From Alviniconcha marisindica (lineage: Eukaryota > Mollusca > Gastropoda > Provannidae), in assembly GCA_018857735.1 (NCBI GenBank), contig JABMCL010000188.1, positions 2,207,501 to 2,271,500 on the forward strand: DNA of 64,000 nucleotides. Direction: 5' to 3'. Shown piece by piece: positions 46,946 to 60,700 of the stretch; the first letter of the stretch is position 1, and the number at the start of each line of letters is the position of its first letter. A program made the translations under genes and the position numbers. The notes beneath the pieces were generated by a model. The model was not told the origin of the DNA and did no database searches. It saw only the letters and a list, made by a program, of their open reading frames with translations.

Positions 46946-47047
46946 AGCTGAGGCCTTGTACACAGCGTTGTAGGCATTGCGCAGCAGAGCATAGGGAAAG
47001 CAGGACTCCAGCAGATCCATGGTCAGGAATGGAGATTCTTGTACTAT
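46934..47047 (-). CDS. NCKAP1: NCKAP1 terminal exon and stop
   Basis: 114 bp on the minus strand after gtgtgcag: 37 codons and TAG. It reads [20 protein letters not shown] and ends VYKASAGDH, almost identical to other animal NCKAP1 up to VYK and then divergent. Both ends are embedded in tandem arrays. The acceptor with the first 17 exon bases recurs upstream, and the stop codon context recurs downstream. Confidence 0.96.
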   Translation of the reverse strand: MVQESPFLTMDLLESCFPYALLRNAYNAVYKASAGDH

Positions 47048-48838
47048 CTGCACACAGGTCAAAAACAGGAGATTCTTGTACTATCTGCACACAGGACAAA
47101 CACAGGAGGTTCTCGCACTATCTGCACACAGGACAAAAACAGGAGATTCTTGTACTATCTGCACACAGGACAAAAACAGGAGATTCTTGTACTATCTGCA
47201 CACAGGACAAAAACAGGAGATTCTGTACTATCTGCACACAGGACAAAAACAGGAGATTCTTGTACTATCTGCACAGGACAAACACAGGAGATTCTTGTAC
47301 TATCTGCACACAGGCAAAAACAGGAATTCTCGTACTATCTGCATGCAGGACAAAACAGGAGATTCTTGTACTATCTGCACACAGGACAAACACAGGAGAT
47401 TCTTGTACTATCTGCACACAGGACAAAACAGGAGATTCTCGTACTATCTGCATGCAGGACAAACTATCTGCACACAGGTCAAACACAGGAGATTCTCGTA
47501 CTATCTGCATGCAGGACAAACACATGAGAATCTTGCACTATCTGCACACAGGCAAAAACAGGAGATTCTCGTACTATCTGCATCAGGACAACAACGACAA
47601 AGCAGAAAAATAAAACAGAAGATTCAGTCCAAACTCATACAAGGCACTCAGGACAAAAACAGGAGATTCTCGTACTATCTGCACACAGGACAAAACCATT
47701 CATCAGACATCATGGACTACAACGACAAAAAGCAGAATAAATAAACACAGAAGAACAGCTCCAAAGGTCATACAAGGGCACCTGCAGGTAAACCGAAACC
47801 ACCCCTAAACTGTACGACTGCATGTTTACAGCACAAGACAGATCATGTCATTTGAAAGTCTATTACTTGCTGTATCTTTGGTCCAAATTTCATCACTTTT
47901 TGTCTATGGCTTTCCATTTCCAAGACCTTTTCATACAAGCACTTACAGATACTGGTGAGAAAATGGCCGAAAAACTGATGTTCTCAGCTGCTGACTACAA
48001 CTCACTACCACTCCTACATAAAGGTCAGCAGTGTTCTGTTCATGTACCACTCCTACATAAAGGTCAGCAGTGTTCTGTTCATGTACCACTCCTACATAAA
48101 GGTCAGCAGTGTTCTGTTCATGTACCACTCCTACATAAAGGTCAGCAGTGTTCTGTTTAGGTACCACTCCTACATAAAGGTCTGCTGTTCTCTGTTTATG
48201 TACCACTTCTACATAAAGGTCAGGAGTCTTCTGTTTAGGTACCACTCCTACATGAATATCAGCAGTGTTCTGTTTAGGTACCACTCCTACATAAAGGTCA
48301 GCAGTGTTCTGTTTAGGTACCACTCCTACATAAAGGTCTGCTGTTCTCTGTTTATGTACCACTTCTACATAAAGATCAGGAGTCTTCTGTTTAGGTACCA
48401 CTCCTACATGAATATCAGCAGTGTTCTGTTTAGGTACCACTCCTGCATAAAGGTCAGCAGTGTTCTGTTTAGGTACCACTCCCACATAAAGGTCAGCAGC
48501 GTTCTGTTTAGGTACCACTCCCACATAAAGGTCTGCAGCGTTCTGTTTAGGTACCACTCCCACATAAAGGTCTGCAGCGTTCTGTTTAGGTACCACTCCC
48601 GCATAAAGGTCTGCAGTGTTCTGTTTGGGTACCACTCCCGCATAAAGGTCAGCAGTGTTCTGTTTAGGTACCACTCCCGCCAAAAAGGTCTGTAGGGCTG
48701 CTGGAAAGTCTGCATCCGAGGTAATCACAGACCTATGCACTTTAAGCCAAACATCTGGAGTCTAACATTCTGTCAACCACAAAGGGTCACCTCAGGACAA
48801 ACCATGTGCTCAAAAAACATCTTTTACAGGCAGGCTGG

Positions 48839-48873
<35 letters not shown>

Positions 48874-49959
48874 ACTGGCAGGGAGAGGACTTACCAAATC
48901 CAGAAGAATGTAGACAGACTCCCGGTTTCTGACGGCATCCTTTTCATTCTCTGACCCAAGGCGCAGCAGGCTAGATGAAGCCAGCTGTGAAAAAGAACAA
49001 AATGGACATGAGCTCACAGTGGTCAGATTATTCTCTGCCTTTTAAGTAATCATAACAGTATACCATACAACACAATGGTACATCATACAACAAAACAGTA
49101 TACTGTACAACACAACAGTACATCATACAACAAAACAGTATACTGTACAACACAATGCTATATTATACAACACAGCAGTATATTGTACAACACAACAGCA
49201 CATCATACAGCAACAGTATACTGTACATTACAACAGTACATCATACAACAAAACAGTATACTGGACAACATAATGGTATATTATACAACACAACAGTGTA
49301 CTGTATAATGTAATGGCATATCATACAACAGTATACTGTGCAAGACAATAATGTACTGTACTACACAACACTATGCACAAAAGCTTTCTCTGTGTAAAAA
49401 TGCCTCAAATGTTTCCTGCTTTTTTAAAACTAGATTAAAATAGTAATTGTTCATACATTTGATAGATCTGTATGTGTCAGTTGTAAAACTAGATTAAAAT
49501 AGTAGTTGCTCATACGTTTGACAGATCTGTCTGTATGTGTCAGTTGTGATATTTGTAGTGCGTAAGTTTAAAAGTAAGTGTACAGTCCGTGCTATCATTA
49601 CTGTTATTATCATTTTATGTTCTTATTTCTATTGCTCTGCTGAACGGCATGAGGCTCTTGTAATATCCCCCCCTCTCCCCCCCTCCCCCACCTTCTTGTG
49701 TGAAGCATATAGAGCAGTGCCGTCCAAGCCACTGGAAGTGTGCTCTACAAAAGCTGTTAATTACTACTATTACAACACAACAGTATATGGTATAACAAAA
49801 CAGCATATTGTGTACAACTCTTACTGGTCTGTTTGAAGGATACGAGGTAAGGAAATAACATTTTGTAAAATGTAGGAACTATCAGCTCCACAGAAAAAAA
49901 TGATGGTTCTACTGATAGTGTTTGTTAGGGGGGGGGGTGTATGCAGGCATGTACATGGG

Positions 49960-49990
<31 letters not shown>

Positions 49991-49995
49991 GTGGT

Positions 49996-50060
<65 letters not shown>

Positions 50061-50061
50061 T

Positions 50062-50099
<38 letters not shown>

Positions 50100-52776
50100 A
50101 CACGTATGTGTGCATGCACGTGTATGTGTGTGCTTTAAGCATCACTGCTGTTGGCCAAATGTCTCTTTTGAGTGCATGAGTTGTCGGTTTTGTTTTTGGC
50201 TTGCTTCCTGGGAAACCAGTTCATTTTGTTGTTTGTTTATGTTTGATTCCTTGATCGTCGCTTTCGTGCTCCAATTCTGAGAAATAGCACCTAAAAGAAC
50301 ACATTAACCTCAGTATTATTATTATTATGTGGTAATTTTTGAAAAATCTCACAGCCAGAAATTCCTGCAGACGTGTCTCCGTGTCACCAGGGCCGTACAG
50401 GGAGAAGAGAGCACCAGCCAGAGCATTGATGGACTTCGCAAGACAGTGGGCATTGTTCAGGTGACCTGTAAGACAGTGGGCAATGTTCAGGTGACCTGTA
50501 AGACAGTGGGCATTGTCCAGGTGACCTGCAAGACAGTGGGCATTGTTCAGGTGACCTGTAAGACAGTGGGCATTGTTCAGGTGACCTGTAAGACAGTGGG
50601 CATTGTTCAGGTGACCTGTAAGACAGAGGGCGTTGTTCAGGTGACCTGTAAGACAGTGGGCATTGTTCAGGTGACCTGTAAGACACTGGGCATTGTTCAG
50701 GTGACCTGTAAGACACTGGGCATTGTTCAGGTGACCTGTAAGACAATGGGCATTGTTCAGGTGACCTGTTGAGAACGGGTGGTAGGCAAAGCCGATTCAG
50801 TGATCTAGTCTTCTTGGAGATCCTATAACCCGCCCCCTTTCCCTACAACAACAGTGCCAACTAAAACAGACCACTAGTTTTGTGGTCTCTAACTGTTTTA
50901 ACTTTGGTATTAGTTCAGTTCCAAGGAATGAAATTCACTTGATTTCCCTAAGACTTCAAAACAATATAACACCATTATTGCCGCATTGTTTAATAACGCC
51001 ATTAGTGAAAGAAAAAAAACGGAAAAACACTGAAAGAAATATTTCAAAAATATTTTTGGAGCTTTTAGCTTTTTGCAGTCAAATAAGAGCAATGCTCATA
51101 CTTTCCAAAACACCCATTTGTTTTGAAGGTATTTCATTTAATCACAATTTTTGCACAAAAACTAAGTTGGCTTAAGAGTAGCTGCTAAGTCCTCTCCCCC
51201 TCCCCCTGCCCCCATTATACATACCCTCCAGCGGAGCACGGAAGACAGACAGTTCAGATCTGGCCAGTTTGGGAATAGAGACCGCCACAAACACAAACAA
51301 CAGGCACGCGATGGTGTACTCATCTTCTGCATGCTCTGAAACACAAAATAAATGCAACAGGAAGACAATCAGTCACGTCAATCCACAATTCAAACTGAAC
51401 ACAGTGACACTGATTGTGATACACTCTGTGTTTTCTGTCAGTGATACGCACTGTGTTTTCTGTCAGTGATACGCACTGTGTTTTCTGTCAGTGATACACA
51501 CTGTGCTTTCTGTCAGTGATACACACTGTGTTTTCTGTCAGTGATACACACTGTGCTTTCTGTCAGTGATACGCACTGTGTTTTCTGTCAGTGATACGCA
51601 CTGTGCTTTCTGTCAGTGATACACACTGTGCTTTCTGTCAGTGATACGCACTGTGCTTTCTGTCAGTGATACGCACTGTGCTTTCTGTCAGTGATACACA
51701 CTGTTTTCTGTCAGTGATACACACTGTGTTTTCTGTCAGTGACACACACTGTGCTTTCTGTCAGTGATACACACTGTGCTTTCTGTCAGTGATACACACT
51801 GTTTTCTGTCAGTGATACACACTGTGTTTTCTGTCAGTGATACACACTGTTTTCTGTCAGTGATACACACTGTTTTCTGTCAGTGATACACACTGTGTTT
51901 TCTGTCAGTGATACACACTGTGCTTTCTGTCAGTGATACACACTGTTTTCTGTCAGAGATACACACTGTGTTTTCTGTCAGTGACACAGTGTTTTTTGTC
52001 AGTGAGAGACACTGTGCTTTCTGTCCGTGATACACACTGTTTTCTGTCAGTGATACACACTGTATTTTCTGTCAATGATACACACCGTTTTCTGTCAGTG
52101 ATACACACTGTTTTCTGTCAGTGATACACACTGTGTTTTCTGTCAGTGATTTACAACAAAGCGAAGGCAGTCATGTCAATCCACACTGCCAAATGAACAC
52201 AGCAACTTTGATTGTCTGTGATACACACTGTGTTTTGTGTTTTCTGTCTGTGATACACTGTGTTTTCTGTCAGTGATACACATGGTGTTTTCTGTCAGTG
52301 ATTTAGGACAAACCAAAGGCAGTCAAGTCAATCCACAATTCAAAGTGAACACAGCGACTTTGATTGTCTGTGATATACACTGTGTTTACGACAAAGTGAA
52401 GGCAGTCAAGTTAATCCACAACGCCAAGTGAACACAGTCACAGTGACTTTAATTGTCTGTGGAATACACTGTGTTTTTCGTCAGTTTCTGATCAACATAC
52501 CTATAACATACCAAGGTCAGTTTGTGTCACAACTAGACAATACCTTTTTCTTTAAAATTGTCTGCTTTCTTCATTGCTTCTTCTCATATACATGTACATT
52601 TGTTTTTGTTGTTGTTGTCCTACACAACTTTTTTTTATGCCTTTCTCATTTAATGTTCCAAATTTCAGAGACTATTGTAAAGCACAGTGAGTTTGTGTAG
52701 ATCAGAGAGTAGTGCTACATAAAAGCTATCTACTGTTATTACCATTACGTTTTGATAATATCACACACACATGCAT

Positions 52777-52830
<54 letters not shown>

Positions 52831-52838
52831 TAAACAAA

Positions 52839-52878
<40 letters not shown>

Positions 52879-52967
52879 TAATAAAGAAAGGCACACACAC
52901 ATGTATACACACACACACACACACAGATAAACAAAGGCATGCACACAACACACACACCACACACACA

Positions 52968-52998
<31 letters not shown>

Positions 52999-53047
52999 CA
53001 ACACACACATGACAACACACACACAACACACTACACACACACACACC

Positions 53048-53099
<52 letters not shown>

Positions 53100-54664
53100 A
53101 CACACCACGACACACACACAACACACTATGCACAACACACACAACACACACACACTACACACACACACACACACACTATGACACAACACACACTCACACA
53201 CACACACACACAGATAGGAGAAAAACAGCTAAATCCCAAGAGAAGAAGGTGGAGACAGGCCCCGCTGTGACTGACCACTCTTCAGGGTGCGCAAGGCGTT
53301 GCACAGAGTGGGGTCCACGTCACACGACTGACCAGCCGAGGATGCCAGCTCATTGACCACCTGGACACACGGTAATTACTACAGCATGACAACGCACAAA
53401 CATGACAATCACAATGGCATGACAAAGCACAAACATGACAATCACAATGGCATGACAAAGCACAAACATGACAATCACAATGGCATGACAAAGCACAAAC
53501 ATGACAATCACAATGGCATGACAAAGCACAAACATGACAATCACAATGGCATGGCAAAGTACAAACATGACAATCACAATGGCATGACAAAGCACAAACA
53601 TGACAATCACAATGGCATGACAAAGCACAAATACTACAATGACTACAGCATGATAAAGCACAAACATTACCATCACAACAGCATGACAAAGCACAAACAT
53701 GACAATCACAACAGCATGACAATGCACAAACATTACACTCACTACAGAATGACTAAGAAAACTGATGATGGTCACAACATTTCATACACATCAAAATGAC
53801 ATTTCAATCACATTACAATCATTACAGCATAACATAGCAAACATATGACAATCACAGCACCATTTCACATTACAGTGACATGTCAGACACATGACAATGA
53901 CTTACAACTGACAATCCAAACAGGACAACACAATAGCCCATCAAACATAACAATAATAATAGATTATTTATAGTCTTTTTTTTAGCGCCCCATCTTGTAA
54001 GAGCCCAGAACGCTTACAAAGACATAAGGATACACTCATTTTATCACACACTCTCTCTCACACACACACACACAAGACATACGTGCACACACACACAGAC
54101 AACAATCATTTTCCTACAACACTGAACTTCAGATGAAGGCTACCAAAACCAATATGAATATTAAAGAGCTATTGCTCAACAGAGGCTACAATCTTTTCGG
54201 ACAAGTCGCTTCTGAAAATAATAACAACAACGGTAATTTCTATAGTGCAGCATTTTACCAACAAAGGTGAGCACACTGCGCTTTACAAAAACATGTCAAA
54301 TATACAAAACGTAGATATATATAAACCTCAAAAATAATATATAAACATAATAGATTTCTTGGACACCACACACAGACACACTGGCACACACATACGGGGG
54401 AATGCACAGAAGGAATCATAAAATTAATGATGTTCAGAGTTGGCTTCATAAATGGTGTTCAGAGTTGGCATCATAAATGGTATTCAGAGTTGGCATCATA
54501 AACAATGTTCAGAGCAGCTGGCCCCATAAATGATTCCACAAAACATTTCTATTTTCACCACAATAGCCCTGCCAAGTTTTCCCTTCCGTGCTGCTTTTTT
54601 ACTTCCACTGTATCTGTTTAAGTTGTTTCTAAATTGTGCGTAGTATACTTGTGTGTGGGGGCAC

Positions 54665-54714
<50 letters not shown>

Positions 54715-57700
54715 CATGTGAATGTGATCACTGGAATTACATAACCTTCCCCTACACTGAAAAGCTACAGTGTGTGTGTGCGAGTGTGCATGTGTGTGTG
54801 TGTGTGCATGCTTAGAATTGTCCTGCCAAACAAGATTTTATGCATTATAACAATATAAGTACTTTAATTATTATTATCATGATCAGAGCAGTTGGCATCA
54901 TAAATGATGATCAAAGCAGTTGGCATCATACACGATCAGAGCAGCTGGCATAATACATGATAATCAGCAAAGTTGGCATCATACATAATCAGCGTGAAGG
55001 CAAACCTGATGGACAAACAGCTACATAAAACACACAGGGGAAGTGGGAGGAAACAAAATGTGCAGTAAAGTTATCAAGCAAAATCAGAGATGGTCCATGG
55101 CGTTACTCACTAAAAGATAAACAAAACAAAACAGTTTTAACCAACCAGATGATGACACGTGGACCATTATTAAGGAAGCTTCATGAGGCGGACCAAAAAC
55201 AAGGCTGAAGTCGGATCTCAAAATAAGACTTCAAGGATGCTGGTTGGATGAGTCCAGTGCAGAGGACAAATGGCTGTGCAAGCGTGAATGCCAGTGCCAA
55301 GAAAAATGCTTAAATCAAACGAATTTTGCTGTGTACCATACCACATGTTTTTAGTTCTTGTTTTTCTAATTGTAGGCGCAGGTAGTGTAGAAAGGCACAC
55401 TGGGGTGTTTGCAAGACTTGGAGATCTGCGTACCAAATGTCAAAGCGGCAGACCTGAACATCCACCCTACTGGTGCTACAGCAAGCTCTAATCTAGCCAT
55501 CCTGAGAGCAGCATCTGAAACAATTCCACACGGCGCCTGAAAAAAAAAAAAAGGCCGAGAAACTGCAGGAGCTCCAGGACGAAGCGTCCAGAAGCAGAGA
55601 ACCAGCAGAAGCCAACCCAGCAGCTGAAAACACTTCCCGCAGAGTTTCGACTGGCGAGAGCAGAAAACCCACACTGGAGTGGCCCCATCAAGCTGGAGAG
55701 TACAGACGGAAAAGCTGAACCTGGACAGGGACAGACAGCGACAAAGTTTCAACTGGCAAGTGCAGAAAGCCTACACTCTAGCAGCCAGACCGAGGCAGAT
55801 AGTACAGACCGAAGAGATCAACCTGGACAAGGACAGACAGAAACAGACACTGGCAAGGGCAGAAAGCCTACAGTGAAGCAACCAGACTGAGGCAGATAGT
55901 ACAGACTGAAGAACTCAACCTGGACAAGGACAGACAGAAACAGACACTGGCAAGGGCAGAAAGCCTATACTGAAGCAACCAGACTGCGGCAGATAGTACA
56001 GACTGAAGAACTCAACCTGGACAGGGACAGAAACAGCCTTGGGAAGCCCACAAGAGCAACAAATCATGACAACACCAAGGCAGCACCAATCTAAAATCCA
56101 ACAAAACCATTTCACACTCTCCAACTCTACCACCAACATCTCCTCTCCCAAACTCTCCAACTCTACCACCAACACCTCCTCTCCCAAACTCTCCAACTCT
56201 ACCACCAACACCTCCTCTCCCAAACTCTACCACCAACACCACCTCTACCACCAACACCACCTCTCCTAAACTCTCTAACTCTACCACCAACACCTCCTCT
56301 CCCAAACTCTCTAACTCTACCACCAACACCACCTCACCAACTCTACCACCAACACCTCCTCTCCCAAACTCTCTAACTCTACCACCAACACCACCTCACC
56401 AACTCTACCACCAACACCCTCTCCACTCTCCCAAACTCTCAACTCTACCACCAACACCACCTCACCAACTCTACCACCAACACCTCCTCTCCCAAACTCT
56501 CAACTCTACCACCAACACCACCTACTCTCACCAACACACCTCTCCCAAACTCTCAACTCTACCACCACCCTCTCACAACACTACCTCTCCCAAAATCTCT
56601 CAACTCTACCACCAACACCACCTCCCCAACCCAAAACTCTCAACCACCCACCAATCTACCACCACACCACCTCTCCCAAACTCTCCCAAACACTACCACC
56701 AACACTCCTCATCACCAATCTCATAACTTAGCTAAACACCTGCTGACTCATCCAATGTGTTCTCACTCAAAGTGCCAAGTTCCTGACATGCATACTGTAT
56801 GTCTAAATCACCTGCTGACTGCATGAGTTGGGTGTTGTGCACATAAAGATACAGTGAACATGTCGCTTCAGTAGAGTGAGACTTGAAACTGCCACTGAAT
56901 GTCTTCTCATCAAGGAGTAACATGGCCCAGAAATACCCCCCACACAGTCCACCACAAGGGTATTCATTAATTTCAGCTATTAATTAGTTTTAGCCAAGTG
57001 TTTGCTGCATAACCAAGCCAGCGTGTGTTCAGCAGACAAAATGTTCAGGGAAAAACCACAAAAGCAATCAATGCATTGCACAGCAGTGCTGAGACAAAAT
57101 AACAACATAATAATGTATATGTAATGCTCTGAACCCCTCCCTGTGTGATACAAAATAATAATATAATGAGGCATATATATGCAATGATCTAAATCCTTCC
57201 CTCTGTGATATAAAATAATAATATAATAATGCACATGTATATGTAATGCTCCAAGCCCCTCCCTCGGTGATACAAAATAATAATATAATAATGCACACGT
57301 ATATATATGTAATGCTCTGTAGCCCTCCCTCTGTGATGCACTGTCATTATGAGGCTCAAAGCGCTGCACATGTGAACTGCAAACAACAATTATGAACAAG
57401 CCAGGGAAGAAAAAAGGGGTGTGCAGGGGTGGGGAGATACAGCTAAAATGTCAGTAACACACTAAAAAAACTAACCGACGTTACAGCTCTCTTTTACACA
57501 CAAACAGACACAATCTCTCTCTCTCTCTCCCTCTCTCTCTCCCTCTCTCTCCCCTCCATGCTTGTCTCTCCATCTCCTCCTCTCTCTCCACCTAATCACC
57601 ACTGCAAACATCTACAGCCTATGAGAAAGAACCCCCCCCCCCCCCTCCAACCCCACCCCTTAAAAACAGAAGACGCAAAAGTGCAAAGCACAGCAACAGA

Positions 57701-60700
57701 AGTGTGCCCATAAAACAAAACAAATAAGTTCACACCAAACATCAAACAGACCTGTTGCTTCAGAGCCGCCGGCTGCATGAAATACAACAGCAACATTCAT
57801 TACTAAGCACCTAGAACTGGTCAGAGAAGCCTGTGTTACATCACACATGCAATTGCAAAGGCAATAACAGTACTGTGATTATGTAACAGGAGGATTTACA
57901 GACCTTCATACGGAACAATACTAATAATGCATTCTTTCATACGCCATTTCTCAAATGGAGCAAACAAAAAAACGAGTAACCTGTTCAAAGAAGTTTTTTA
58001 AAAAGAAAAATTAAAAAGAAGAAAAAAAGAAAGAAGAACAAGCAATTATGCTGAGATAATTCATTCAATTGCAAAAAAAAGAAAGAAAAAAAAGGATTTT
58101 ATTTGCCTTAATAATTCATATGTCAACATATTAAAAATGGTTTCATATTTTTTTTTTGTAGCAATGAACAAGGACAACAACACCGGACAAGGATCTAAAA
58201 CTGCATTCCGCAGTTTGGGTTTTTGACACATCTGTGACCTTGAAACAAGGTCAAGGTCATCAAATCTGGTATTAATCTGTAGACCACAAGCAAGGTTATA
58301 GTCATGTAGTGTTTGAAAGACCTCACCTAAACAGTGTCTGAGAGTAAGACAGTGTTCAAGTTTTAGAATAGTGGTAATACATTATTCATCATCTAGCTGA
58401 TATAATTAACAATTATACAAGTTTCAACTTAATCCCATGCACACATACATGTATGTGCACACACATCAGCAGGATGGCTACAATAATTAATCAGAAAAAA
58501 CTGAACTCACATCTGACAATAAATTTGAATTTGAAAATGCCTGATCCTTGATATTAAACAATAAACAAAATAAAAACGCCTCAAGAATCTCATGTCTCAC
58601 AATAAATTTGACAAATGTCACTGTACTTTAACGTGACTGATTTTTTTTAATATTAAAAAACCCAACACACCAACAAACACAAAAATGTACAATCTCGCGT
58701 CTCGCAATCAATTCCACACGAGTCATTGTATTCTGAGACGCCTGGCTGTTAAATATTTTTGAGCATCAACCACGAAGGTTCTGTCGGAGAGAAAGACTTG
58801 GTGAAGTAGCAGGTAAAAGTCTGCATGTCCCGGCTACAGAGATACTTCCATCTGAGCTCATGTTCGGCTCAGCAACTGGCCAATACACGGCATGAGAAGC
58901 CGAGCTTGAAGAGACATAGGTCAGCAATCAGAGGAGCATGCACCAGCAAGAACCAAAGCCCTGGTGCAGGCCTTAATGCATCAGCTTGTGATGCACTGAC
59001 ACAAACTGACGGAGTAATAAAGAGACAGTAGCAAAGAGGGACACAGACACACAAAGACGCAGACTGGCTGAGACAGTTATACAGAAACAGAGTAGGACAG
59101 ACAGACAGATGTCGACAGAGACACACTGAGTGAGACTGTAATACACAGTAGTACTGAGACACACACAGATGCATACTGAGTGAGACAGTAACAGTAACAC
59201 AGAGACAGATTAGTACAGACAGACAGAGACACACAAAGACACAGACGGGTTAGACAGTAATACATAGACACAGTAGTACAGACAGACAGAGACAGACAAA
59301 CACAAACTGTCTCAAACTGATCACATTACTCTCTCACAAACTGAGACTAATAATACAGAGACACAGTAGTACAAACAGTACAGATAGAGAGACACACAGA
59401 GACACAGTAGTACAAACAGTACAGATAGAGACACACACAGAGACACAGTAGTACAAACAGTACAGACAGAGACACACACAGAGACACAGTAGTACAAACA
59501 GTACACATAGAGACACACACAGAGACACAGTTGTACAAACAGTACAGACAGAGACACACACAGACACAGTGCTGCCACCTACCATGGAATCACGGTTGTC
59601 AGGCATGTGGTGGTGGATGTCACGAATGGAACCCATCAGGAATGGGATTCGATCCTCCAGTACCTAGGACACAACCCTCCCATCTGAGTCACATGTTACC
59701 TTTACAAGCAACCAAGCTCAGTGTAACCCTTACCCACACCTGCGTCTGCTCTGAAAAATGGGTCTTCTGTAGCAGACCTCAGTGATGTGGTACCACAACG
59801 AACAACACAGCTCTGTCAGTTACCCACAAAACACAGCTCTGTCAGTTACCTACAAAACACAGCTCTGTCAGTTACCCACAAAACACAGCTCTGTCAGTTA
59901 CCCACAAAACACAACTCTGTCAGTTACCCACAAAATAACATAGCTCTGTCAGTTACCCACAAAATAACATAGCTCTGTCAGTTACCCACAAAACACAGCT
60001 CTGTCAGTTACCCACAAAACACAGCTCTGTCAGTTACCCACAACAATCTGTCAAACAAACACAGCTCTGTCAGTTACCCACAAAACACAGCTCTGTCAGT
60101 TACCCACAAAACACAGCTCTGTCAGTTACCCACAAAACACAGCTCTGTCAGTTACCCACAAAACACAACTCTGTCAGTTACCCACAAAACACAACTCTGT
60201 CAGTTACCCACAAAATAACATAGCTCTGTCAGTTACCCACAAAAAACATAGCTCTGTCAGTTACCCACAAAACACAGCTCTGTCAGTTACCCACAAAACA
60301 CAGCTCTGTCAGTTACCCACAACAAACTGAAACAACACAGCTCTGTCAGTTACCCACAAAACACAGCTCTGTCAGTTACCCACAAAACACAGCTCTGTCA
60401 GTTACCCTCAACACACAGCTCTGTCAGTTACCCACAAAACAACATAGCTCTGTCAGTTACCCACAAAACACAGCTCTGTCAGTTACCCTCAACACACAGC
60501 TCTGTCAGTTACCCACAAAAAACACAGCTCAGTCAATTACCCACAAAACACAGCTCTGTCAGTTACCCACAAAACAACACAGCTCAGTCAGTTACCCACA
60601 AAACAACATGGTTACCCACAAAACTGGCTCGTGGGACATGAACAGGGACAACAATACTCACATCATTGAGGGCCTCTTGCGCCAGGGCCCGAAAAGACAG

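Noticed and set aside
50384..50746. 120-codon minus-strand ORF of RSPEQCP repeats
   Set aside because: It is in a different frame from the NCKAP1 exon that the array derives from, so it is a shadow of the 30-bp repeat.
53282..53775. Cys/His-rich repeats resembling zinc-finger or metal-binding protein
   Set aside because: Arises from the 33-bp minisatellite and an out-of-frame reading of an NCKAP1 exon.
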